From contig CAJQNJ010000037.1 of assembly GCA_905479685.1 (NCBI GenBank), forward strand, positions 1 through 45,150: 45,150 nucleotides of DNA, in the 5' to 3' direction. The stretch comes from an uncultured Acidimicrobiales bacterium. Lineage in GTDB: Bacteria; Actinomycetota; Acidimicrobiia; Acidimicrobiales; SHLQ01. A program made the translations under genes and the position numbers. The notes under the pieces were generated by a model. It was not told the DNA's origin. It did not search any database and worked only from the letters and a program-made list of their open reading frames with translations. The first letter of the stretch is position 1. The number at the start of each line of letters is the position of its first letter. Of this stretch, positions 18,785 to 26,231 are shown one piece after another.

Positions 18785-19948
18785 ATGATGAGACGCCGCA
18801 CACACGAGCACCTACGCATCGCCATGGTGGGAACCCGGGGCATGCCGGCCAACTATGGCGGCGTAGAAACCGTCGTGGACGTATTGTCCCGACAGCTCGT
18901 GGCCCGGGGCCACGAAGTCACCGTCTTTTGCCGCTCGGAGGATTACGAACACCACCCGCCAATGATCGACGGTGTGAAACTTGTGTATCTTCCGGCATCC
19001 CAGTCGCCGGGAATCGGAGCGATGATCCACGCGTTTCGAGCGGCCGTGTACTGCATCGGTCGAGACTTCGATGTCATCCATTTCCACGCGCTCGGACCAG
19101 GCATGATGTCGATCATCTCCCGGCTCCTGACGAGGTCGACCGTCGTGGTAACCGTGCACGGACGCGATGACAAACGTGACAAATGGGGGCGAGGCGCCCG
19201 ACTCGTGCTTCGTTTCGCTGCCAGCGTGAGCGCCCGGGTACCGCACTCGACTCTGGTGGTTTCCGAGACGCTCGCTCATGAATACGCCGATGAGTTCCAG
19301 CGCAGCACGACGGTCGTCCCGAACTCGACGCATGCGATCCCCAACGTCGCACCGGGGTCGACATTGACGCGTTACGGACTTTCCCCCCAGAAGTACTTCA
19401 TCTCGGTTGGCAGACTCGTTCCCGAAAAAGCACCACACGAGATGATCGCCGGGTACCTTTCGGCCATGACCGACATGTCGCTGGTGGTCGTGGGCGGAGC
19501 CGCCGGGACCGAAGAATATGTCGATCATCTCAAAGAAATGGCCGCAGGATGTTCTGCAGTGATCTTCACAGGTCCGCTGTACGGCGAGGAACTGGCCGAG
19601 ATCCTCACGAATGCTGGAGCATTTGTCACCTCGTCGCACCTCGAGGGCCTGCCGACGGCACTGATCGAAGCTGGACGAGCGGCACTCCCGATCATCGCCA
19701 GCGACATCGATCCGCACTGCGAGATTCTCGACACCACTACTGGTACGGACGGACGACGCGTGTACCCGACTGGTGACACGGAAGCGCTCAGCGAGCTCTT
19801 TGGTCTCGTGGAAAGCGGGTATGACGACGAGTCATTCGGCGCAAAACTTCTCGCCTCCGAACTCGACGATCGTTACGCCCCAGCCCGCACCGGAGAGGTG
19901 CACGAGCAGGCATACCTGGCTGCGATCGGAAGTCGTCACCGCCGATGA
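18785..19948 (+). CDS. Glycosyltransferase family 4 with DUF1972-type N-terminus
   Basis: The 387-residue GT-B protein starts with IAMVGTRGMPANYGGVE (about 12-28), the typical opening of the DUF1972 group of rhamnosyl-type transferases. FISVGRLVPEKAPHEM begins the C-terminal domain, and SSHLEGLPTALIEAG holds the EX7E pair. It probably adds a sugar to the lipid-linked unit. It is the last recognisable glycan gene in the forward run, 121 bp after the beta-helix gene, and converges on the MBL-fold hydrolase gene with a 30-bp gap. Two adjacent ATGs (18785, 18788) are possible starts; no strong Shine-Dalgarno is seen. Confidence 0.9.
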   Translation: MMRRRTHEHLRIAMVGTRGMPANYGGVETVVDVLSRQLVARGHEVTVFCRSEDYEHHPPMIDGVKLVYLPASQSPGIGAMIHAFRAAVYCIGRDFDVIHFHALGPGMMSIISRLLTRSTVVVTVHGRDDKRDKWGRGARLVLRFAASVSARVPHSTLVVSETLAHEYADEFQRSTTVVPNSTHAIPNVAPGSTLTRYGLSPQKYFISVGRLVPEKAPHEMIAGYLSAMTDMSLVVVGGAAGTEEYVDHLKEMAAGCSAVIFTGPLYGEELAEILTNAGAFVTSSHLEGLPTALIEAGRAALPIIASDIDPHCEILDTTTGTDGRRVYPTGDTEALSELFGLVESGYDDESFGAKLLASELDDRYAPARTGEVHEQAYLAAIGSRHRR

Positions 19949-19978
19949 ACCCCGACGGGCTCCAGCTGGCTCCCACCC

Positions 19979-20809
19979 CTACAAACTGATCTTGAGACCT
20001 TCTGAGGCTGCGAAGATCTCACACGACGTGTTCCACCCCTGCGCCTCGGCCACAAGACCATCGATCGCATCGTCATCGTGTAGTGGATCGTGGTGGAACA
20101 TTGCGAGCCGCTTTGCGCCAGCTGTCTCGGCCACCGTTGCCGCATATCGAGTGGTGCAGTGGCCCCACTCGCGTCGAACGGAGAAAAGTTCAGGAGTGAA
20201 CTGCGCGTCATGGATCAACAGGTCGACACCGTCAGCCAGTTCGAGCACACCAGGATCGACATGGGTCTCATCGTTTGGTTGTTGATGATCGGGGACGTAT
20301 GCGATCGAGAGATCGTCCCACTCGATGCGATACCCACTCGTACGACCGTTGTGGGGAACTGACCGAGCGGTGACCATCGCGGATCCAACTTGCATGGAGT
20401 CCTCCCACAGATCCTGGAAGCGCATACTCCCAGCGAGCACATCGAGCCGCACAGGAAAGTACGGAGGTCGCACGAAGTCGGACAAGGCTTCTCTGAAGGA
20501 GATCGTTGGCTGAGGCGGACCGACGAGAAGCGGGTCTGATTCTTCGTTGAGGATCTGAGGAAAGAACGGAAGCCCCTGAACGTGATCCCAATGCAAATGA
20601 CTGATCAACATCGTGCCGTGGAACTGATCCTCGCCAAGGCCGAGTCCGTAGAATCGAAGGCCGGTACCAGCGTCACAGATGATGGGATCTTCGCCATCGC
20701 GTTCGATGACCACACACGATGTGTTTCCACCGATCCGAGACATGGAGGTGCACGCGCAAGGCGTCGATCCGCGAACACCGAAGAACGAAACCGTGACGCC
20801 AGCCTGCAC
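19979..20809 (-). CDS. MBL-fold metallo-hydrolase (class-II PDE/PhnP-like)
   Basis: The 276-residue protein has the metallo-beta-lactamase fold signature HLHWDH (71-76), a preceding FFGVRGSTP and GGNTSC, and later metal ligands in VPHNGRTSGY, LLIHDAQFTPE and FHHDPLHDDD. The opening FFGVRGSTPC is typical of the cAMP-phosphodiesterase class II/PhnP-like group, which hydrolyses phosphodiesters. The exact substrate cannot be read. The GTG at 20809 is backed by GAAGAAGGG about 8 nt upstream; TAACGT at 20857-20852 (complement) could be its -10 box with a normal leader. Confidence 0.85.
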   Translation of the reverse strand: MQAGVTVSFFGVRGSTPCACTSMSRIGGNTSCVVIERDGEDPIICDAGTGLRFYGLGLGEDQFHGTMLISHLHWDHVQGLPFFPQILNEESDPLLVGPPQPTISFREALSDFVRPPYFPVRLDVLAGSMRFQDLWEDSMQVGSAMVTARSVPHNGRTSGYRIEWDDLSIAYVPDHQQPNDETHVDPGVLELADGVDLLIHDAQFTPELFSVRREWGHCTTRYAATVAETAGAKRLAMFHHDPLHDDDAIDGLVAEAQGWNTSCEIFAASEGLKISL

Positions 20810-20916
20810 TCGACAACCCTTCTTCGAAATTTCCTCTGTCCCCCAACGTTACGGGCTAGGGACCCGCGGGAAAAACGTTGTGACACAAATGACGCGCACA
20901 GCGACGAGGCTCGACC

Positions 20917-21807
20917 TCATGGCAACACAAGGCTGGCGCCAATTCGCACCACCAGGCCATCGGAGATGAGCGTCTCGACCACCCGTTGAGTCCGGGCCTG
21001 ATCGTCTTCCCAACCCATGACCCGGGCCGCATCTCGTTCGTGAACGTCACCGCTGCGCAGCGCAGAGACGAGACGGCCTCTACCCTGACGATCGGATCCA
21101 AAGAATGCGGACTGACTCGTGCTCACCGACGCCGAACCCACTGCCGGGTCATCACCGACACCAACCCAACCACACACCTCGCGCACCGGGCAGATCTCAC
21201 AACCTGGAGCCTTCTTCGAGCAGATCATCGCGCCGAAGTCGAGTATCGCTTGATTCCACTCCCACCCACGTCCGGGCGGCACGAGAGAATCCGCCAAGAG
21301 TTGGACGGTCTGCCCGCTCAGCGTCGCCCCTTGCACCCTGGCAAGGACCCGACCGACGTTCGTATCCACCACGGCGACATCGCGCTCGAACGCGAAGGCC
21401 AGGACGGCACGGGCGGTGTACGGGCCGACGCCAGGCAGTTCGAGCAGCTCCGCAAGTTCTCGAGGCACCAGACCCCGATGCCGCTCGGTGATCTCGACAG
21501 CGCAGCGATGAAGAAGAATTGCACGGCGGTTGTATCCGAGTCCGCTCCACATGGCGACGAGATCGCCAGATGGAGCTTCAGCCGCATCGGCGGGCGTGGG
21601 GAAGCGTTCGAGGAACTGTCGCCAACTCGGAACGACCCTCCCGACCTGGGTCTGCTGCGCCATGATCTCGCTCACGAGAATCGCCCAGGGGTCACGCGTG
21701 TGTCTCCAGGGAAGATCTCGCGCATTCGATGGCCACCACTGCCTCACCGCTTGGACAAACTCGTCGTCGGGAAACGCGCCGTCGGGAAACTCGTCGTCGC
21801 ATTGCAC
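20917..21807 (-). CDS. mutY: A/G-specific adenine DNA glycosylase MutY
   Basis: MutY removes adenine mispaired with 8-oxoguanine. Visible features are catalytic Glu47 in SEIMAQQTQ, the helix-hairpin-helix LPGVGPYTARAVL (124-136), catalytic Asp148 in VVDTN and the [4Fe-4S] ligands Cys196, 203, 206 and 212 (C-x6-C-x2-C-x5-C). About 84 residues follow the cluster, ending in a short winged-helix-like segment instead of a full NUDIX-like 8-oxoG-recognition domain; this short form is usual in actinobacteria as far as I recall. I choose GTG 21807 because GGGGAGG lies 7 nt before it; ATG 21831 and TTG 21855 in the same frame have no such site. It is 296 residues long. Confidence 0.92.
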   Translation of the reverse strand: MQCDDEFPDGAFPDDEFVQAVRQWWPSNARDLPWRHTRDPWAILVSEIMAQQTQVGRVVPSWRQFLERFPTPADAAEAPSGDLVAMWSGLGYNRRAILLHRCAVEITERHRGLVPRELAELLELPGVGPYTARAVLAFAFERDVAVVDTNVGRVLARVQGATLSGQTVQLLADSLVPPGRGWEWNQAILDFGAMICSKKAPGCEICPVREVCGWVGVGDDPAVGSASVSTSQSAFFGSDRQGRGRLVSALRSGDVHERDAARVMGWEDDQARTQRVVETLISDGLVVRIGASLVLP

Positions 21808-21941
21808 GCCCCATCCTCCCCAAAACCACATGAACGAACGAACTGAGCGCTGCAAATCCTCACCGGAAACCAGAGAAGATCATGTGGAGGTGGTTGCTGC
21901 CGACAGGAAGTGGGTCAATTGGCCTACCCGAGGAGTGCCAC

Positions 21942-23150
21942 ATGGCCCACGCTCCCATCCACCTCTCCCCTCCCGACATGTCCGCTCGCGAACGCCGAGC
22001 ATTACTCGACGCGTTCGACAGCAACTGGATTGCTCCTGCTGGTCCGGCTCTGAACGAATTCGAAGCAAGACTGCGATCGGTGTCGGGGACCGAGGCAGCA
22101 GTCGCTGTCACGAGCGGGACCGCGGCCTTGCACCTGGCGCTTCGGGTACTTGGAATCGGGCCTGGTGACATCGTCCTCGTTCCGACTGTGACGTTCGTGG
22201 CGTCGGCAAACGTGGTGCGATACGTCGGGGCGGTACCACACTTCGTCGACTGCGACCCCCGAACGGGCAACGTCGATCCGGCTCAACTCGAACGAGCCAT
22301 ACTCAACCTCGACGCAGTGGGCTATCGCCCAGCAGCCGTCATGACCGTCGATCTGTACGGGGCATGCGCCAACTATTCAGAAATCGAGCGAACCTGCCGT
22401 CGGTTCGACATTCCGATCATCGAGGATGCGGCTGAAGCGATCGGCGCCACACACCTCGGTCGGCCGGCCGGATCGTTCGGGAAACTTGCGGCGTTCAGTT
22501 TCAACGGCAACAAATTGGTCACCACGGGTGGGGGCGGTGCACTCGTGGGTCAAGCCGACCTGATCGAACGTGCCAGGTATCTCTCCTCTCAAGCCCGCGA
22601 CTCGGCGCTCCACTTCGAACACAGCGAACTCGGATACGCGTATCGGCTGTCGAACATCTCCGCAGCAATTGGTTGTTCTCAGCTCGAACGACTCGACCGA
22701 CTCGTTGCCAGAACCCGAGCCATTCACAGGCGCTACGTTGACGAACTCAGCCACATTGAGGGACTCGACGTGATCAGCCAGGATCGCGACGGCCGCGGCA
22801 ATGGGTGGCTGACGGTCGTTCAGATCGACCGCGACCGATTCGCGGCACCTGCGTCCATCTGCGGGCGTCTTTCCGATGAAGGAATCGAGGCTCGCCCATC
22901 GTGGAAGCCCATGCATCAACAGCCGCTGTATCTCGGCAGCCCGGTCACGGGTGGACATGCCGCAAATACCCACTTCGATCAAGGTCTCTGTCTGCCCAGC
23001 GGTTCGGCACTGACCGAAGCAGAACAAACCAGAGTCATCGAAACATTCACTCGCGCGCTCGGCGTTCAGCCAACGATCGAACTGTCTTCACTCGATCTCA
23101 GAGTCGCGCAACTTCTGCCACGTCAGGACAATCGGGTACCCATGAGCTGA
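21942..23150 (+). CDS. DegT/DnrJ/EryC1/StrS-family PLP aminotransferase
   Basis: The 402-residue protein is a sugar aminotransferase-type enzyme: TSGTAALHLALRVLG (58-72), VDLYGACAN (136-144), the pyridine-contacting Asp162 in EDAAEAIGA and the PLP lysine Lys191 in SFNGNKLVTTGGGGA. These enzymes convert keto-sugar nucleotides to amino sugars for glycans. It lies 2 kb after the last glycosyltransferase, separated by the minus-strand MBL and mutY genes, so a link to the surface glycan is likely but unproven. The start is ATG 21942, preceded by CGAGGAG with a 6-nt spacer; an in-frame ATG at 21882 lacks a site. Its end overlaps the convergent gene by 53 bp. Confidence 0.9.
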   Translation: MAHAPIHLSPPDMSARERRALLDAFDSNWIAPAGPALNEFEARLRSVSGTEAAVAVTSGTAALHLALRVLGIGPGDIVLVPTVTFVASANVVRYVGAVPHFVDCDPRTGNVDPAQLERAILNLDAVGYRPAAVMTVDLYGACANYSEIERTCRRFDIPIIEDAAEAIGATHLGRPAGSFGKLAAFSFNGNKLVTTGGGGALVGQADLIERARYLSSQARDSALHFEHSELGYAYRLSNISAAIGCSQLERLDRLVARTRAIHRRYVDELSHIEGLDVISQDRDGRGNGWLTVVQIDRDRFAAPASICGRLSDEGIEARPSWKPMHQQPLYLGSPVTGGHAANTHFDQGLCLPSGSALTEAEQTRVIETFTRALGVQPTIELSSLDLRVAQLLPRQDNRVPMS

Positions 23151-23700
23151 CGGGCAATACGCCGTCGGGCCCAATGAGGTCATCGAATCGACTGAGGGGA
23201 ATACGTTCCACCACGTCATCGGAGCTGGAACACCCATTCCTCTCGAGATAACTGCCGTACAACAAGCAAGGCAGTCGCGTTCCCATTGGTGTAACGAGCA
23301 CGACCGATCGGCCGGCTGCGCTTGCATGGTCGATCCAGGCTCTGGTCCCAAGAGGGCACAGAGCTTCCCCGGGGCCTGTGATGATCGAATCGATCACATC
23401 GGTCCCCCCGGACTCAGAGATCGCAACTTCCTCCGCCTGCTCAGATGTTCGATCGGTATCGAGAGCATCGGCAAACGCCCAGCCGGCCTCGAGCGGGTCG
23501 AGCGCCTGGAGCATGTGCGCTGCGAGGGCCAGCAACCCGGGGGATTCGGGCTGTCTGCTGATGAGTTGGCGCAGCGCCACCAACATCGCTCCTGGCTGGC
23601 TGCTGAAGGCACCCAAGGCGGGGACGGCCTCGCCCACCAGGATCCGATCGGGTGCCGAACCGGCGCGAGCCACATATCGAAGCCGTTCCATGGGGTGCAC
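23098..23700 (-). CDS. Conserved hypothetical protein, 200 aa
   Basis: I do not recognise the family. The protein is soluble, without signal or membrane helix, and moderately hydrophobic. GAVLPVSSW-like and VVLVTPMGTRLP strands alternate with helices, suggesting an alpha/beta fold. GTG 23700 is chosen because TATCGT lies exactly 7 nt upstream (leaderless pattern); ATG 23691 is the alternative. A much longer open frame upstream (to 24114) runs antisense to the thioredoxin-like gene and is rejected. It is divergent from that gene with 54 bp between start codons, and its 3' end overlaps the aminotransferase gene by 53 bp. Confidence 0.65.
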   Translation of the reverse strand: MHPMERLRYVARAGSAPDRILVGEAVPALGAFSSQPGAMLVALRQLISRQPESPGLLALAAHMLQALDPLEAGWAFADALDTDRTSEQAEEVAISESGGTDVIDSIITGPGEALCPLGTRAWIDHASAAGRSVVLVTPMGTRLPCLLYGSYLERNGCSSSDDVVERIPLSRFDDLIGPDGVLPVSSWVPDCPDVAEVARL

Positions 23701-23707
23701 AAAGCAG

Positions 23708-23713
23708 ACGATA
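23708..23713 (-). promoter_or_regulatory. -10 box TATCGT, leaderless-type
   Basis: On the minus strand TATCGT is followed by 7 nt and then GTG 23700, without a Shine-Dalgarno. It is half of a compact divergent promoter with the box at 23742-23747. Confidence 0.5.
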
Positions 23714-23741
23714 CATGGGTGCGTCGCGTTCGCACATCCGC

Positions 23742-23747
23742 TACCGT
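23742..23747 (+). promoter_or_regulatory. -10 box TACCGT, leaderless-type
   Basis: TACCGT is followed by 7 nt (TTCGCCC) and the GTG at 23755; no Shine-Dalgarno is present. Confidence 0.5.
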
Positions 23748-23754
23748 TTCGCCC

Positions 23755-24234
23755 GTGGCAGCACTCGACGGAGATCCAGAACTCAACCCGATCAATGGTG
23801 ACGGACGGCCATTCTCGGATTGGCTCACGACGTTCCCGATGTTGGTCGGTGTGATCGACCCATACACCCATGAGAGTTCCTGGTTGCTCGACACGATCAA
23901 GCGTGTGTTCCATCACTACCGGGGAGCAGACGTGCGCGTCGCGTGGCTTGCGACTGGCCCAGTCGACGGAGTGAAAGCGTTCCTTGGGCCCTACGCGGAT
24001 GAGTTCCTCACGTTTGCCGACCCCGAACGTGCTGCGGCCAAGGCTCTCGGGCTCACTACGCTGCCCGCCCTCGCCCTTGTCAAACAAGATGGGTCCATAG
24101 CCGCGACGGCCCAAGGATGGGATCCATCAGGCTGGAGGGAGGTCTCCGATGCGATCGAGAACCTCACCGACTGGACGCCACTGATGATCCCTGGACCAAA
24201 GGACCCGGCTCCCTACGCCGGTACATCTCTCTGA
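23755..24234 (+). CDS. Thioredoxin-fold protein without a CxxC motif
   Basis: The 159-residue product resembles the thioredoxin-like fold: FPMLVGVID strand, a helix, VRVAWLATGP strand, then the cis-proline region LGLTTLPALALVKQDGS and a final helix. The usual CxxC is absent; the expected place reads DPYTHESSW, so it is unlikely to be a disulfide oxidoreductase. Role unknown. The GTG at 23755 is supported by the TACCGT box 7 nt upstream; the same frame is open further upstream (to 23326), but that part is antisense to the neighbouring gene. It ends one base before the convergent protease gene. Confidence 0.7.
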   Translation: MAALDGDPELNPINGDGRPFSDWLTTFPMLVGVIDPYTHESSWLLDTIKRVFHHYRGADVRVAWLATGPVDGVKAFLGPYADEFLTFADPERAAAKALGLTTLPALALVKQDGSIAATAQGWDPSGWREVSDAIENLTDWTPLMIPGPKDPAPYAGTSL

Positions 24235-24235
24235 C

Positions 24236-25579
24236 TCAAGCGCATGCCGTGACGCGTACAACGTCGGCCGTCGGATAGAACACGTCCCGACGCTGGGCGT
24301 CTCGAGACCATTCCTCGAGGGCGGTCGCATACTTGTCGAGCGCGTCTGCGGTGTCTGCCTCGATGTGGGCACGCACGCAGGTCGTTGCACCCGACTGCCA
24401 CGCCACGTATCGATCACCGCCCCAGCCGTCAGCGAGTGTCTGTCCTTGACTCGGGCCGAACACGTCGGCAAAAACAGCCGCCCACGCAGCCTCGCCCCAG
24501 ACGCCGGATCGGAAGACTTGACCGTCAGCGGGTGGTGATTCGATGGCGCCGTCGGGAAGCTCTGCAGAGAAGTGAGCCTCGGGATCGATGACGTGCTCCG
24601 ACGTGTCCGGCGGATTCTCGAATGTCTCATCAATTTCTGATTGTCCGCGATTCCAAAGCGCCGCGGCGAACGCTTCTCCATAGCGATAGCGCCCGAACTG
24701 CAGCTCGAGGAAGGACGCGTTGAACTCCGAGAGCGAGACGGTTCTCGGGAGAGCTCGTTGCGTAGCACGTTCTTCATCCCGCTCGGCTCGAGTGAGCGTA
24801 TTTCGATATCGCTCTTCGATGACTCCTGCAGAACCCTCGACCAGAGCCGAGAACGTCCAACCAATTTCATCGTCGCGATCGTCGTATTCCTCGCGTTGGA
24901 TTCCGAAGATCTGATCGTCAAGAGCGTGAACGAGTTCGTGGACCAGGATGGTCTCGGTCAACGGGGTGATCGCTCCGGCGCGAAGCACAATTCCTTGTCG
25001 GCCCGGCTCGTAGTACCCGACGACGCCAGCGTCGCCGAAACGTTGCCAGATCTCCTCGAGCGTCAGCGATCCGTCGATCACTCCCATCGCCCGGTAGATG
25101 TCAGTGAACTCGGCATAGTCCGCCGCATACCGATCAGCGTCGTCGCGTATCAGCTGATTCCATGCTGTGGTGAAGGCATCGCCTTCGAGTTGAACCACTT
25201 CTGGGCGGGAGGAGAATCGGTGACCTCGCTCCTGCTCGACAAACAGGATGAGCTCGTCGACAAGACGGGAGAGCTCGGTCGTCTCGACAGCGGGTTCGTT
25301 CGTGGGCGTCATGGCGGGGGGTGGCTCATCTGAATCGAAGCCTGATGATTCTGGAATCGACTCGATTTCGGGTTCTTTTGACGCCTCGAATGCAAGGGCG
25401 TCTGCATCGAGGCTGGCGATCGTGGTCGACGGTGAGCCGATTCCGTTCGATTGTTCACTGTCTTGCGCCGCAGGCTCATCGACCGCGCGTGCGTCGGGGG
25501 TAGCGTCCACGGGGTCCGAGCTGGATGAGCACGCCGAGCTCAGCACCGCCACGAAGGCCATCATCCACACGGCTCGCAT
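24236..25579 (-). CDS. Zincin-type metalloprotease lipoprotein
   Basis: The 447-residue protein begins with a short lipoprotein signal (lipobox LSSAC, Cys17), then a Ser/Asp/Glu-rich linker to about residue 100. The zinc site is HELVHALDDQ (214-223), with Glu248 in LVEGSAG as the likely third ligand, as in gluzincin-like enzymes. It would act outside the membrane as a protease or as a protease-like protein. ATG 25579 is chosen because it gives a perfect lipoprotein signal; the frame is open for 270 further codons upstream, but those lie antisense to bpa. It is divergent from the proteasome activator gene. Confidence 0.82.
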   Translation of the reverse strand: MRAVWMMAFVAVLSSACSSSSDPVDATPDARAVDEPAAQDSEQSNGIGSPSTTIASLDADALAFEASKEPEIESIPESSGFDSDEPPPAMTPTNEPAVETTELSRLVDELILFVEQERGHRFSSRPEVVQLEGDAFTTAWNQLIRDDADRYAADYAEFTDIYRAMGVIDGSLTLEEIWQRFGDAGVVGYYEPGRQGIVLRAGAITPLTETILVHELVHALDDQIFGIQREEYDDRDDEIGWTFSALVEGSAGVIEERYRNTLTRAERDEERATQRALPRTVSLSEFNASFLELQFGRYRYGEAFAAALWNRGQSEIDETFENPPDTSEHVIDPEAHFSAELPDGAIESPPADGQVFRSGVWGEAAWAAVFADVFGPSQGQTLADGWGGDRYVAWQSGATTCVRAHIEADTADALDKYATALEEWSRDAQRRDVFYPTADVVRVTACA

Positions 25580-25610
25580 GTCCAAGTATCGGTCATTGCG
25601 GCAAAAACCT

Positions 25611-25639
25611 TTGGTCGCGGTTTGGTCGAGGCTTGGTCG
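25611..25639. promoter_or_regulatory. Three TTGGTCG repeats at 11-bp spacing
   Basis: TTGGTCG occurs at 25611-25617, 25622-25628 and 25633-25639, each start exactly 11 bp after the previous one. This is one helical turn, the arrangement expected for side-by-side binding of a regulator. The third copy overlaps the possible -35 of the bpa promoter. Confidence 0.5.
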
Positions 25640-25654
25640 ACGAGTCGAGCCCCG

Positions 25655-25660
25655 TAGACT
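25655..25660 (+). promoter_or_regulatory. Possible -10 box TAGACT of bpa
   Basis: TAGACT lies 16 bp after TTGGTC (25633-25638), a plausible but weak -35. It is embedded in the inverted repeat GCCCCG-TAGACTC-CGGGGC. The start codon is 30 nt further on with a Shine-Dalgarno, so this promoter would give a normal leader. Confidence 0.4.
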
Positions 25661-25690
25661 CCGGGGCAGGACAGGGAGGATGCACCAACG

Positions 25691-26221
25691 ATGAGCGAAC
25701 GTACGGGCCAGAGCATGGAAGAAGCGAGCGAAGGCGCAGCACCCGACGAGAACGTCAAAGCCGACGATGTTGTCGAAGTCTCCGCGATCACCGACGCTGC
25801 GAAGCTCATCCGACTCGGCACGATGACCCAATCCCTCATGACAGAGGCTCGAGAGGCTCCGCTCGATGAAGCAGGCCGCGCTCTGCTGGCCAAGATCCAT
25901 GGTGAAACAGTCGAAGCGCTCCACGACACGATGAGCGACGACTTGCTCGATGAGCTGCGCGAATTCCAGCTGTGTATCGACTGCGAAGATCACCCGCCGT
26001 CCGAGAGCGAGCTCCGTATTGCACAAGCTCAGCTCGTTGGCTGGCTCCAGGGACTGCACCAAGGATTCCAGGCAATGGCAATGGCCCAGCAGGCCGCAGC
26101 AATGCAGCAACTGCAACAGCTGCAATCTCGAGGTGGGGCCCCTGGCGGTCCGCAACAACTGCCAGCGCCGGTCGGCCAAGAAGCAATCGATGCATCCAGC
26201 CGACCAGGCACCTACCTCTGA
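25691..26221 (+). CDS. bpa: Bacterial proteasome activator Bpa/PafE
   Basis: The 176-residue protein matches Bpa (PafE, Rv3780 family), the ATP-independent ring that opens the 20S proteasome gate and feeds it unfolded proteins. Recognised blocks are AAKLIRLGTMTQSLMTEARE (36-55), APLDEAGRALLAKIH (56-70) and SELRIAQAQLVGWLQGLHQG (106-125), followed by a Gln/Met-rich helix. The C-terminus ends GTYL, fitting the GQYL-type proteasome-docking tail (HbYX-like, Tyr at the penultimate position). A two-cysteine insert (LCIDCEDHPP, 94-103) replaces the usual short loop. GGGAGGA about 10 nt upstream supports the ATG. Proteasome subunits are not in the window. Confidence 0.95.
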   Translation: MSERTGQSMEEASEGAAPDENVKADDVVEVSAITDAAKLIRLGTMTQSLMTEAREAPLDEAGRALLAKIHGETVEALHDTMSDDLLDELREFQLCIDCEDHPPSESELRIAQAQLVGWLQGLHQGFQAMAMAQQAAAMQQLQQLQSRGGAPGGPQQLPAPVGQEAIDASSRPGTYL

Positions 26222-26231
26222 TCTCGACCGG

